Part shown: in pieces, positions 9,313 to 17,500 of the stretch
Numbering within the stretch: the stretch's first letter is position 1
Layout of the letters: each line of letters starts with the position of its first letter
Source of the DNA: Chrysomallon squamiferum
Taxonomy: Eukaryota > Mollusca > Gastropoda > Neomphalida > Peltospiridae
NCBI GenBank assembly: GCA_012295275.1
Contig: CM022678.1
Location: forward strand, 6,793,559-6,811,058
Reading direction: 5' to 3'
DNA: 17,500 nt
Notes under the pieces: generated by a model
Seen by the model: the letters and a program-made list of their open reading frames with translations, nothing else
Databases searched by the model: none
Told to the model about the DNA's origin: nothing
Made by a program: the position numbers and the translations under genes

Positions 9313-10081
9313 AACAACCAACAACAAAGATAATAATAAGATAAAACACAGAAAATAGAAATATCTTAATAAAACGTCATCATAAAAAAAATATTGGCTT
9401 CCTTTTATTTGTTTTCTTGGCAAACAAAAACACGTGTTTACCTTTTACAGGAAGACGTGATTTTAACAATCGAAAGACATCGATCTATTGAAAAAAAAAA
9501 AAAAAAAACACCTAATATACACAAAACTCTTGTTCGCTACAGACAAAAAGATGGAGTTACCAACATGTGGTCTAGTAAATGTCATGTTTTGGCACAACAC
9601 AATAAAAAAAATAAAAAAATAATAATAATAATAAAAAAACAAATTAAATACAGCTGTGAATAACCAATTTACAGCTCTGTTTTTGCTATGACTACACTAG
9701 ATAAAAAAATAAAAAAAATGAAGCGAACAGGCTGCCCCCCCTCCGTCGCTGATGACGTCACGACTAAGGAAAAATCGATGCTTCGAACAGATATATATAT
9801 ATTTTTTTTTAACCCGTTAAATTGTACTATTTTCTTGTTATACTTTGATATCGGCTGACATTAGATGGCAGAAAAATGAAAATAAATTTCATGAATAATA
9901 TTTAAACTGTTTCTTCGTATTGGCAACGCTACACTATACATATGAGTGACATCACTGTTTAGAACACTTAGTCGCTGATGAATCTTAAAAGCATCTCATA
10001 TACTATTTATTCACTAAAATATACTAAATTACCGTATTTGTTCGCACAATTATAACATATTCTTGTGAATAAGAAATATTC
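9313..10081. other. Unassigned DNA with a third TGATGACGTCA site
   Basis: CTGATGACGTCA occurs at about 9749-9760 inside GTCGCTGATGACGTCACGAC, and GTCGCTGATGA recurs near 9971-9981. These may be ends or fragments of the same repeat family as 8059 and 13819, but the rest does not align by eye. No gene is seen. Confidence 0.45.
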
Positions 10082-10218
10082 GTAAATTACAATATACAGG
10101 TAAATAACGTATAGTCGTAAATAACGTACTGATAAATATAAACTATACTAGTAGATAATATGTGCTGGTAAATAACATATACTGGTAAATAACATATACT
10201 CGTAAATAAGCTATACAC
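10082..10218. repeat. 17-bp tandem repeat, about eight copies
   Basis: Units close to GTAAATAACATATACTG start at 10082, 10100, 10117, 10131, 10151, 10168, 10185 and 10202. The last four are exactly 17 bp apart, and the earlier ones are more diverged in length and sequence. Confidence 0.9.
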
Positions 10219-10322
10219 TTAATTATGGGCAATTAAATCGTGGACAAAAATATCCCTCGTGTATAATATGCAACTGATCCAAACACAATCACATTAGAAA
10301 TACTCAAATAGAACACACATAC

Positions 10323-10340
10323 CTTCTCGATCCTAGCCAC
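10323..10340 (-). other. Possible 18-nt microexon, copy 1
   Basis: On the minus strand GTGGCTAGGATCGAGAAG is flanked by an acceptor-like tract (TGTGTTCTTCTGTAAG|) and a donor (|GTATGTGTG). It would encode VARIEK in phase 0. A homologous segment with the same length, splice sites and last nine bases (ATCGAGAAG) lies 631 bp away at 10954-10971. Whether it is spliced is inference. The alternative is that both are copies of a short interspersed repeat. The (AAC)n run at 10386-10411 lies next to it. Confidence 0.3.
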
Positions 10341-10385
10341 CTTACAGAAGAACACACACAAAATGCTCATTAAATTTTAATATTA

Positions 10386-10755
10386 CAACAACAACAACAA
10401 CAACAACAACACTAATATTCTGTTTAGCGTAAAGATCGTTCGTTGAAAAGCTTCGATGACAAAGTTCAAATGTGACCTGGTTTGGTATTAGTTCTGGCTT
10501 GTTTGCAATCTTTATTTTACTCTTTCTACTCTCATATGTGTTTTATCTGGGACAGAAGCAAAGATTTACAATTAGGGCACTCGATGATAATGAAAAAAAA
10601 ATAATAATAATAATAAAATAAAATAAATAAATACGCAGTATGGCACGTACTCATTTACTTTTTCTGTTTTTGTATTTAAAATGAAAATACAAGGATCATA
10701 CAGTTTAAAAAACAAACAAACACAGACAAAAAACAAAAACAATAACTCCCCCACA
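10386..10755. other. (AAC)n run and unassigned spacer
   Basis: An (AAC)n array at about 10386-10411, then unique AT-rich DNA and a short AAT/AAAT array near 10600-10632. No gene recognised. Confidence 0.5.
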
Positions 10756-10805
10756 ACACACACACACACACGCACACACACACACACACACACTACACAC
10801 ACACA
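10756..10805. repeat. (CA)n microsatellite
   Basis: About 50 bp of mostly pure CA with two interruptions. Val/Cys-rich or Thr/His-rich frames across it are artefacts. Confidence 0.95.
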
Positions 10806-10953
10806 AAGAAAAACAACAAAGAAGAAAACAAAAACCACAGAAAAAACAACATATAATAGTTATTTTGTGCTTATATTCAAAACCCAAGAACGATGAAGTT
10901 TTAAACCAGTACATAATTGTTACGTTAGAGACAGCTAAATGAAACATACATAC

Positions 10954-10971
10954 CTTCTCGATCGTATCGAA
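10954..10971 (-). other. Possible 18-nt microexon, copy 2
   Basis: On the minus strand TTCGATACGATCGAGAAG sits between TTTTTGTGTTCTACAAG| and |GTATGTATG. It would encode FDTIEK in phase 0. The match with 10323-10340 continues into the flanks (for example CATTAG versus CGTTAG upstream on the plus strand, and ATATTACA versus ATACTACA on the other side). The whole block of about 100 bp was therefore duplicated. The 3' half of the exon and the donor are the best-conserved part. Confidence 0.3.
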
Positions 10972-11004
10972 CTTGTAGAACACAAAAATATTCAATACTA
11001 CAAT

Positions 11005-11057
11005 AAATAAATAAATAATAATAATAATAATAAAAAAAAAAAAAAAAAAAAAAAAAA
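11005..11057. repeat. (AAAT)n-(AAT)n-(A)n microsatellite
   Basis: AAAT then AAT units passing into an A-run, directly next to the second microexon block. Confidence 0.93.
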
Positions 11058-11580
11058 TAGCTCTTTTTATATCGGAGTCGTCACTCGAATAGACATTAAA
11101 AATGTCAGAATAAAACAACATTCACATCTGCTTTCATTCTGTTCAGATTACGTTAAATTTTACGAATTACAGACGTGATAAGGCATGGATTACGTTTAAA
11201 TATTACAGTTTTATTGTGACAAGTGACAGTTGTCTACGGTGACAAGTCTCTATTATTGGTTTGAAACAGAAACGGCAAAAATATCGCCGAATGTTTGAGA
11301 CCATTTTTTATTACGTGTTTGTACATATGTATGTATATATGTATGTTTGTGGTCTGTGTATCTATGTACGTAGGAATACGTGTGTATGTATTGATCTGTG
11401 TATGTGTGTGTATATATATATTGGTATTTTTAATAAAATAAGTCTGAGAAAACTAAAGAGAGCCTTGTGTCTCACATGTATTAAAAAATATACTTTTCCC
11501 ACAATGACTCAAGCGAATGATTTCCTCACAGCAAAATAAAAACAGTGAAGAAGTGTTTCTCACGTGAGTCATGAAATTTT
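11058..11580. other. Unassigned DNA with (TATG)n patch
   Basis: GTGACAAGT recurs at 11216 and 11240. Imperfect TATG units occupy about 11325-11420. A 92-codon plus-strand frame crosses the TATG repeat and is not taken as a gene. Confidence 0.45.
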
Positions 11581-12459
11581 ATGACAAATCTTTATATATA
11601 TATATATAAAAAAAGAAAAAAGAAATAAAAAATAAACTAATTTTAATTATTTCTGCAACGAAAGAGTATTGTTAAAAAAAAAAAAAAAAAAAAGAATATA
11701 AAATTATTTCATATTAAATTTTATGTTGACAACTGGAACATTAACAGAATTATGGCAGTTTTATCATGTGATAGTTTCTGTAATTGTGTCCCTTTTATTC
11801 AAGTTTTTGTGCTGTGGTTCGAAGTTCAGTAAGTTCTCATATTTCCCTTAAAAAACAAAATAACACTACGAAATTTTAAAAATATCAAATTCACTGCATA
11901 AAAAATTAAAACTGTACCTTAAATAAAGTTGCAGGTAATTAATTTTTTACATATTCAACCTAGTGAAATAGAATAAAAATAAACATCCAATCAAATGGCA
12001 GCATTTGATCACATGATGCTGCAGGCGGCCATAATGAGCTGATTTTTGTCTTCTGCTAGATCAGTCAGTGTTATTAGCCAGTGAGAGATTTTAATAAAAT
12101 TAAATACTAATGGAAAGTAAATACTAATTACAGCACGGTAATAAGTTTGTTGCGAATACACGTTTTTATTTTTTTCATTTTTAAAAACAAAAATTATTAC
12201 AACTAGCTCAGTACTGTAGGACCACAAAATAAAATGTATTTCAGAGTTTATTTATCAAAGAAAAAAAAAAAAAAAAAGTGAAGTCTGCCTAATAATTAGC
12301 TCCATTTTCAACGACGTGTCGGTCATTATTAGACCAGAATTCACTTGTCGGTAAACAAAGTATCAAATGTTTCGTGTGTCACTTTTTCAAAGATTAACCG
12401 AAGGATTACCTATCAGCTTTGTTACTTAGTAATCAGCATTCATACTTAACAAACAGAAA
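11581..12459. other. Unassigned AT-rich DNA
   Basis: A-runs at about 11673-11693 and 12259-12277. The segment 11990-12085 is GC-richer and contains GATCACATGATG and GGCGGCCATAATGAG. Motifs of this style occur at the ends of DNA transposons, but no partner end is found. No gene is called. Confidence 0.45.
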
Positions 12460-12876
12460 CAGTGGTTTCTGCTTCTTTTGACGACCTTGACTTACGAGCT
12501 ACGAGCTAGTTGGCACAACGAACAACACATCATCCGCCCAGCATCCGCGTCTCACTCGTTTACATCACGTGATTACCTCGCCGCGGAATCATTTCTTTTG
12601 TGTTGTGTTCGCGTTTTGTTCAGTACTTCATAGAAAAATCATAGAAAAACATGAGCGAGGTGTGCATGTAGTCGACTTGACTAGGCAGTACGAGCATAGT
12701 ACCATACTGAAGCAGAAGGAGTCGATAAAGGCTGTAACTCCAGCCAAAGGCGTTAAAATAATTTCTAAACTGCAGACCTCTGCCCATGAAAAGATGGAGA
12801 AACCCTAACCATGTACACTTTACAAAACCAATTTATTTCTTTACATTCTCTTTTATTTTGTACAATATTTGTCATT

Positions 12877-12907
<31 letters not shown>

Positions 12908-13080
12908 TTTTATTATTTAAAAACACGTTACAAAAAAAAAGGGGATGGTTTGGGGGTCTGGAACGGATTAATGGTATTTCAGTTAATTTCAGCTGGGAAA
13001 ATTGATTTGATTTACGAGCAAATTGAGTTACGAGCTCGGTCATGGAACGAATTAAACTCGTAAATCAAGGAACCATTGTA
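12460..13080 (+). mobile_element. Tigger-like (pogo-type) DNA transposon, internally deleted
   Basis: The right end, read on the minus strand, is TGGTTCCTTGATTTACGAG followed by the GTTTAATTCGTTCCATGACC and GAGCTCGTAACTC segments, typical of Tigger-like terminal inverted repeats. The left end has CAGTGGTTT and then CTTGACTTACGAGC, with extra bases between. TA follows the right end, as expected for TA target duplication; the left TA is lost. Inside are the start of a transposase and, near the right end, GGGGGTCTGGAACGGATTAA, also typical of these elements. The span is only ~620 bp, so most of the transposase including the DDE catalytic domain is missing. An (AT)n run at 12883-12907 interrupts it. 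Confidence 0.85.
12569..12808 (+). pseudogene. Truncated Tigger transposase, N-terminal CENP-B/pipsqueak-type DNA-binding region
   Basis: The recognisable part begins around codon 19 and contains KIIEKHERGVHVVDLTRQYE, followed by ILKQKESIKA, AKGVKIISK and HEKMEK. This matches the start of Tigger/CENP-B-like transposases: a helix-turn-helix that binds the transposon ends, then the beginning of the second DNA-binding domain. Compared with the family, about three residues are missing after YEHST, where a STI-type segment is expected. The frame ends in a stop soon after HEKMEK, and no catalytic domain follows. The first codon shown is GTG and there is no convincing Met start upstream, so this is a relic and not an expressed gene. 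Confidence 0.87.
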
Positions 13081-13818
13081 TTCGTTTGGATTTCGTAGAG
13101 GAAAAAAAGTTAGAAAGAAAAAAAGAAAAAAAAGAAAAAGAAGAAAAAAGGTAATACACGAAACCGAAAAGAAAATGATGTTTACAGACAAAGGCCAGTG
13201 AATATGAAGATGACTATTCTCATTAAGTACCAAAATGTGGACACGTTACTCTGGTAAAACTCCATAGCGGACAGTTCTGAGTACGAAGTTGTAAAACGAT
13301 ACTTGAAACCATTATATGCATTAGAGGTCGTATTTACATGTAAAAAGCAAATTGATCACGTGTTATTTGAATGAGTGCTTTGATACATTCATTATAATAT
13401 TTCATACCAGTTTTTACACAAAACATTTTAAAAGGTCCGTCAACAGGCTGTGTAAAAAACAATCAGTTAAAAATAAAATTTTATTCTTTTTCGTTAAAAC
13501 AAAAAGCATTCATCTTCTGAAATATGTGCTATTAAGTATGCAAACAATGAATTTCCTATTTTTATTATTAAAAAAAAAAAAAAAAAAAAAAAAATCATTG
13601 GTCCAAACCATCTAAATAATCTTTTCCCGCGTTTTCTGTAGTGAATCTGACTGTTGGGACACAAAGTAATTAAAACTTTCTAATTACTAATCGTGAATTT
13701 TTAAAAGTTAAACAACAAATGAAATAAATAAACTATTATTCATACCTTAATCTGTTGAGTAATCCTTTTAATAAGCCAACTTGTTTGTTTAATAGTTCAC
13801 ACCACGTGACTGAAGATG
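13081..13818. other. Unassigned DNA between Tigger relic and repeat copy B
   Basis: A purine-rich patch (13098-13150) and an A-run at 13569-13594. A minus-strand segment at 13746-13809 is open (CELLNKQVGLLKGLLNRL) between CTTCAG| and AG|GTATGA, but its acceptor falls inside the dispersed repeat, so it is not called as an exon. Confidence 0.4.
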
Positions 13819-13905
13819 GCGAACTGATGACGTCATTAGTTTTTGTTGGTAGTGTCATTACTTTTGACATAAACCCCTCCAGTAACATAATATAGTAGCC
13901 TTTAT
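13819..13905. repeat. Dispersed repeat, copy B (TGACGTCA-containing)
   Basis: Same order and orientation as 8059-8157: GAACTGATGACGTCA, AGTGTCATT, ACTTTTGACATAAACCCC, then GTAACATAATATAGTAGCC and TTTAT. It passes directly into a (TTTA)n array (about 13901-13926). The 5' extension AAGATGGC compares with AAAATGTT in the other copy. Confidence 0.88.
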
Positions 13906-13926
13906 TTATTTATTTATTTATTTATT

Positions 13927-14325
13927 ACAGATATGTTTTAATTATTAGACAACATAATTAAAAAGATTATTCAGGGCAGTTTGTTTACGCAAACCATATG
14001 CAAACCACAACGTAATTTGATTACGTATTCTCTTAATTTTTGATCTGCCATTTTGTGAGAGTTTTTTGACAAGGACTAATGTATTTATTACATAGGATTT
14101 GACTATCTTTACTAAATATTTAATATAACCAGTTTCAGTTCAGGGCTATCCGAACACGATCTTGACAACGTCGTCATAGAAACGGTATGTTTATTTGAAG
14201 TTGGTTTCGAAAACTGAGAACGATGTGATGATAATATTTCACTGTCTTGTTCAGATTTTTAACAGACTTAATATACTATAATGGATTACAAAATCACAAA
14301 TAACAGGTACACTTTATTCTTCTTG
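13927..14325. other. Unassigned AT-rich spacer
   Basis: No long frame, tandem repeat or transposon end is seen. Confidence 0.5.
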
Positions 14326-14353
14326 TTGTTGTTATTTATTATTATTGTTGTTG

Positions 14354-14391
<38 letters not shown>

Positions 14392-14522
14392 GGTTGTTAT
14401 TATTTTTATTGTTGTTATCATTGTTATTAGTATTGCAGTTATTGTTTTTGTTACTGTTATTTTTGTTGTTGGTTTTGTTATTATTGTTATTGTTGTTGTT
14501 CTTATTATTATCGTTGCTATGT
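14326..14522. repeat. (TTA)n / (TTG)n compound microsatellite
   Basis: Mixed TTA, TTG, GTT and ATT triplets over about 200 bp, similar in kind to 6648-6850. Poly-Asn or poly-Leu frames are artefacts. Confidence 0.95.
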
Positions 14523-14606
14523 TGTGAGGCTCTGGGGATTAAGGCGGGGTACCAAAACTCAGACATGCACCCACGCAGGCAAACATACAGTCTAGTTTCA
14601 GAACTT

Positions 14607-14708
<102 letters not shown>

Positions 14709-14745
14709 GTTTCGGTATATATAACAACATGCCAAATAAATAAAT

Positions 14746-14995
14746 TAATATATATATATATATACATACATACATACATACATACATACAGAGAGATAGA
14801 GAGATAGATAGATAGATAGACAGACAGATATGTTTGTGTGTGTATATATATATATATATACATACATACAGACAGAGAGAGAGATAGATAGAGAGATAGA
14901 TAGATAGATAGATAGATAGACAGATATGTTTGTGTGTCTGTATGTATATGTGTGTATATGTGTGAAGGTATATGTGTGTATGTGTGTATGCAACA
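14746..14995. repeat. Duplicated (AT)n-(CATA)n-(GATA)n compound microsatellite
   Basis: Two tandem ~100-bp blocks share the same series: (TA)n, (CATA)n, GAGA/GATA units, GACAGATATG, then TTTGTGTGT. They occupy about 14746-14842 and 14843-14936, followed by TATGTGTG units. Confidence 0.9.
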
Positions 14996-15333
14996 ACTAT
15001 TGTCTTAACATGTTCGCGTTATTTAGCGAAGGTTTCAATGGCGCGTCAGCAATGAGGCTCCGAGGAGCTGCATACGTCATGCGATCCGAGCATAACAAAT
15101 CTAATTCTATCCTAAAAAATACAAAAACTAAATGTTAACTGTTTTATTTGTCATCTCACTCCTCTTGACAATAGTAATCTCACGCGTAGTGATTTTGTTT
15201 TCGTCTAAAAAAAAAAGTACATAAAAATAAAAAATAGTTCTTAAATAACCACAGTTTATTCCATTGTTTTTAAATCAAAATGGACTTTGGAATATATAAT
15301 TCAGAAATTAAAATTAATGAAATAACTTTGAAC

Positions 15334-15335
<2 letters not shown>
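14996..15335. other. Unassigned stretch with a small GC-richer patch
   Basis: 15010-15095 is GC-richer and holds two small inverted repeats (TTCGC...GCGAA and GCTCCGAGGAGC). No RNA gene or exon is recognised. Confidence 0.4.

Positions 15336-15414
<79 letters not shown>
15336..15414. repeat. (TC)n microsatellite
   Basis: A pure 79-nt pyrimidine dinucleotide run, the second long CT tract within 750 bp. Confidence 0.98.
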
Positions 15415-15418
<4 letters not shown>

Positions 15419-15529
15419 ATATAATATCCTAAGAGTGAAAGAGAGTAATAATTAAGACATGATACGAAGGAAAGATCTGAAATTATTTTCACTCTCTTCA
15501 TTTACACTAATTATCACCACTTTATTTTA

Positions 15530-15612
15530 CAAAAAAAAAAAAAAAAAACAACAAAAAATAAAAAACAAAAACAACAAAACAAAAAAAAAAACAAACAAAC
15601 AAAACAAACAAC
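15530..15612. repeat. A-rich / (AAAC)n low-complexity tract
   Basis: An A-run followed by irregular AAC and AAAC units. Confidence 0.9.
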
Positions 15613-16009
15613 AAGTAAACAGAGTAACCATTACTGAAATTAAAAGATTCCAAAATTTACAATTAACAAATATTAATGAAATACTGTACAACAATATGTT
15701 CACAGAGCGAGTTCCTGTTTATAACACAGAGCAGACGTAAAACCCGGAGGTTCTGGGATCGATGCTAGCTGAATGTTTTAATTGCAAGTTTATCATCCAT
15801 TACCAGAAGTATTTGGAGCGCGGATATTTTTCGGATTTCTTTTTTTATTTTTTTTTTTTTTATCTTTTCGGATTTTTAAAATAATTAGATATCACCAAAG
15901 CGAAAATAAGAAATGAGTTTGTATTTCACATAGTGTTTTGTATAATCAATGTGGAGACGTTTTTGCACTAAACTGTCCGAAACCTACAAAATATGACTAT
16001 CTGGATTGG
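15613..16009. other. Unassigned DNA
   Basis: AACCCGGAGGTTCTGGGATCG at about 15741 loosely recalls a tRNA-like B-box region read on the minus strand. No A-box or folded tRNA is found, so no RNA gene is called. A T-rich run lies near 15838-15865. Confidence 0.4.
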
Positions 16010-16191
16010 GAAAAAAAAAAAAATAATAATAATAAAAAATAATAATAATAATAATAAAATAAATAGATAAATATATAAATAAAGTTAAGAAAATAAGTAA
16101 AATAAAATGAAATAAAATATAATTAAATAATAGATAAACAAAATAAAGTAATAATAATAATAATAAACAAAATAATAATAATCATCATATC

Positions 16192-16259
<68 letters not shown>
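16010..16259. repeat. (AAT)n compound microsatellite
   Basis: An A-run, irregular AAAT/AAT units, then a long pure (AAT)n to 16259. Confidence 0.95.
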
Positions 16260-16455
16260 TTCGAATGAAGTAAATAGGGAAAACAAGTTCAGAAGATATT
16301 AAAACTAAAACTAAAAAGAAAAGTTTAAAGATTTCACGGCCGCTTTGATTAAGCGAAGGTAAGTTTTGTGTGCGTGTGTGCGTGCTGAAATTAAGTAGAT
16401 CTCAAATGAAAATATTTAAATTTATAATAATATTTACATAATTAGTGTATTGCCA
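16260..16455. other. Unassigned spacer with a possible plus-strand donor
   Basis: CGAAG|GTAAGT at about 16354-16364 is a good donor match, preceded by a short open segment reading KFKDFTAALIKR. No acceptor with a pyrimidine tract precedes it. Confidence 0.35.
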
Positions 16456-16555
16456 AAAAAAAAAAAAAAAAAAAAAAAAATGTGTAGTTTGCACAAAGGA
16501 TATTTCAAAAAAAAAAATAATAATAATAAATAAAACAAAAAAAATAAATAAAAAA

Positions 16556-16600
<45 letters not shown>
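16456..16600. repeat. Poly-A tract and (AAAT)n microsatellite
   Basis: A near-pure A-run at about 16456-16480, then A-rich and AAAT units from 16508 to 16600. Confidence 0.95.
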
Positions 16601-16862
16601 CAAAGTTTTTTTGTTTTTCAAATCACCTAATTTTTCTTCTTCATTCACTATGGCTGAAGGCATAATTGCTGTTTTGTTTTTTTGTTTTAATAAAGTAAAC
16701 ATTGCGAATTACCTCCCTTGGTGTAAAATTGCAAAAATTATGACTATGTATTGACACACTCAGAATAATTTCGAGCGTTCACGTGACACTTGAAAAAAAA
16801 AAAAAAAATTAAAAAAAAAATTAAAAACCCCACATAGCTCTGTTTCCACTGAGACAGGACGT
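16601..16862. other. 3' flank of the SAM-domain exon
   Basis: The sequence beyond the inferred stop of the minus-strand gene is T/A-rich with A-runs at 16793-16830. No AATAAA is seen on the minus strand here. An AATAAA at about 16689 is on the plus strand. Confidence 0.4.
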
Positions 16863-17396
16863 CTACTGTGGAATATGACCAGTTTGTACAAATTTCCTCA
16901 GTTTTATCGCTCGAAATCTTTGAAACCAAAATCCTTTTTCAAAACCGCTTCCTCGATGTCGACAATAATTTCACCGTCAATGCCTTCCTTAGCGAACTTT
17001 TTGACGTACTTTCCCATTTTCAAAAGCTTCAGCTTCTCCCCGAGTTCTGCTACAGTCAAACTTGCCACGTAGGCTCTCGTTGCGTTACGTTCAGGCACGA
17101 GCGGTTTCGGTTTCGGTTCCGAGAACGATTCTTTGGATTTCACTCTTTTCGGAACGGCTGGCTTCTCTGGTTCCGCTGGCTTCTTTGGTTTGGCTGGCGA
17201 ACGTGGTGGCAGGAGGGGCATTATTTCGTCGTAGAAGTTGTCGTCGTCGTCGCATCTGTACACGTGGCTGTAAGTTAGTCTGTTTTCGAAAAGTCGCCCG
17301 ACGCGTCGCGAAGAATGACGTAGCTGTCCGGACGTATGTACGAGTATTCGTCCATGTCTTCGGCTTCTTCCGGAATTTCCGGATACAGCGCCATTG
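16863..17396 (-). CDS. Probable last coding exon of a SAM-domain adaptor-like protein, frame broken twice
   Basis: Read on the minus strand, the exon starts after a splice acceptor and opens with MALYPEIPEEAEDMDEYSYI (ATG at 17394). An acidic, Tyr-rich stretch (YSYI, YSHV, YDEI) follows, then a Pro/Lys/Glu-rich linker, then a SAM domain from about 17065 (LTVAELGEKL, IDGEIIVDIEE). The frame breaks twice. At about 17283-17292 the initial frame runs into a stop after SGDFSKTD, while the downstream frame continues smoothly. At about 16906-16908 a TAA follows DFER, yet the next frame reads KLRKFVQTGHIPQ and then stops at 16865-16863, supplying the expected last SAM helix. Each break is consistent with one missing base. 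SAM domains mediate protein-protein binding. The layout of Tyr motifs, Pro-rich linker and C-terminal SAM recalls GAREM-type adaptors, but that identity is only a suggestion. It may be a live gene with sequence errors or a recent pseudogene. Confidence 0.75.
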
Positions 17397-17425
17397 CTGG
17401 AAAGTTAGATAGTTTGGTTAACGGT
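17397..17425 (-). promoter_or_regulatory. Splice acceptor upstream of the SAM-domain exon
   Basis: On the minus strand GTTAACCAAAC, CTATCTAAC and TTTCCAG precede the exon, giving branch-point-like sequence, a short pyrimidine tract and AG. The exon begins CAATGG, so the ATG may be internal to the protein with coding exons further right, or may be the start codon after a 5' untranslated exon. Confidence 0.65.
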
Positions 17426-17500
17426 TGTGGGTGATAGTTATGGGAAGAAGAAGTGTAATGAATCTGATAGTGATAATTTTGGTTTTGCCTTATTTTATAT

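Noticed and set aside
10705-11121. 138-codon minus-strand frame rich in Val, Cys and Phe
   Set aside because: It runs through a CA microsatellite and an A-run. Only the microexon-like segment inside it is of interest.
12009-12227. 72-codon minus-strand frame ending LAEDKNQLIMAACSIM
   Set aside because: Most of it is low-complexity AT-derived residues. The right-hand motif may be a transposon end but cannot be shown from this window.
15735-15765. tRNA or tRNA-derived SINE
   Set aside because: Only a loose B-box-like stretch is present, with no A-box, no cloverleaf and no second copy.

Overview
The window looks like nuclear DNA from an animal with a large, AT-rich, repeat-laden genome. The evidence is long introns or intergenic DNA, very abundant microsatellites, a eukaryotic splice acceptor, a Tigger (pogo-type) DNA-transposon relic, and a membrane-anchored FkbM-type methyltransferase gene. 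A lophotrochozoan, perhaps a mollusc, is my best guess. It rests on general genome style and the FkbM gene, not on a diagnostic marker. No rRNA, tRNA, CRISPR array or prokaryotic operon is visible.

Layout. 1-810 is a compound trinucleotide array. 811-3630 is AT-rich non-coding DNA holding several tandem repeats: a twofold repeat at 1191-1350, a strict 32-bp minisatellite at 1881-2157, a degenerate ~110-120-bp repeat at 2375-3005, and a duplicated compound microsatellite at 3212-3575. 3631-4680 (minus strand) is the one complete gene, an intronless FkbM-family methyltransferase forming a GC-rich island. Just upstream of it lies a ~700-bp degenerate satellite built on TTTACGTATTC (4925-5630). 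5640-12459 is mostly microsatellite and unassigned DNA. Within it I see a possible exon (7141-7257, minus), one copy of a dispersed CRE-containing repeat (8059-8157), a 17-bp tandem repeat (10082-10218), and two homologous blocks that each contain a possible 18-nt microexon (10323-10340 and 10954-10971, minus). 12460-13080 is a Tigger-like element with recognisable ends and a truncated CENP-B/pipsqueak-type DNA-binding region. 13819-13905 is the second copy of the CRE-containing repeat. 14320-16600 is dominated by long microsatellites. 16863-17396 (minus) is probably the last coding exon of a gene that continues beyond the right edge. It ends in a SAM domain but carries two apparent single-base deletions that break its frame.

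The genes do not form an operon or an evident functional system. The FkbM protein is predicted to sit in a secretory-pathway membrane. The SAM-domain protein looks like a tyrosine- and proline-rich adaptor. The most useful items for a second look are the twin frame breaks in the SAM exon, the paired microexon candidates, the FkbM GC island next to its satellite, and the dispersed TGACGTCA repeat with microsatellite tails. I found nothing I can defend as a new biological system.
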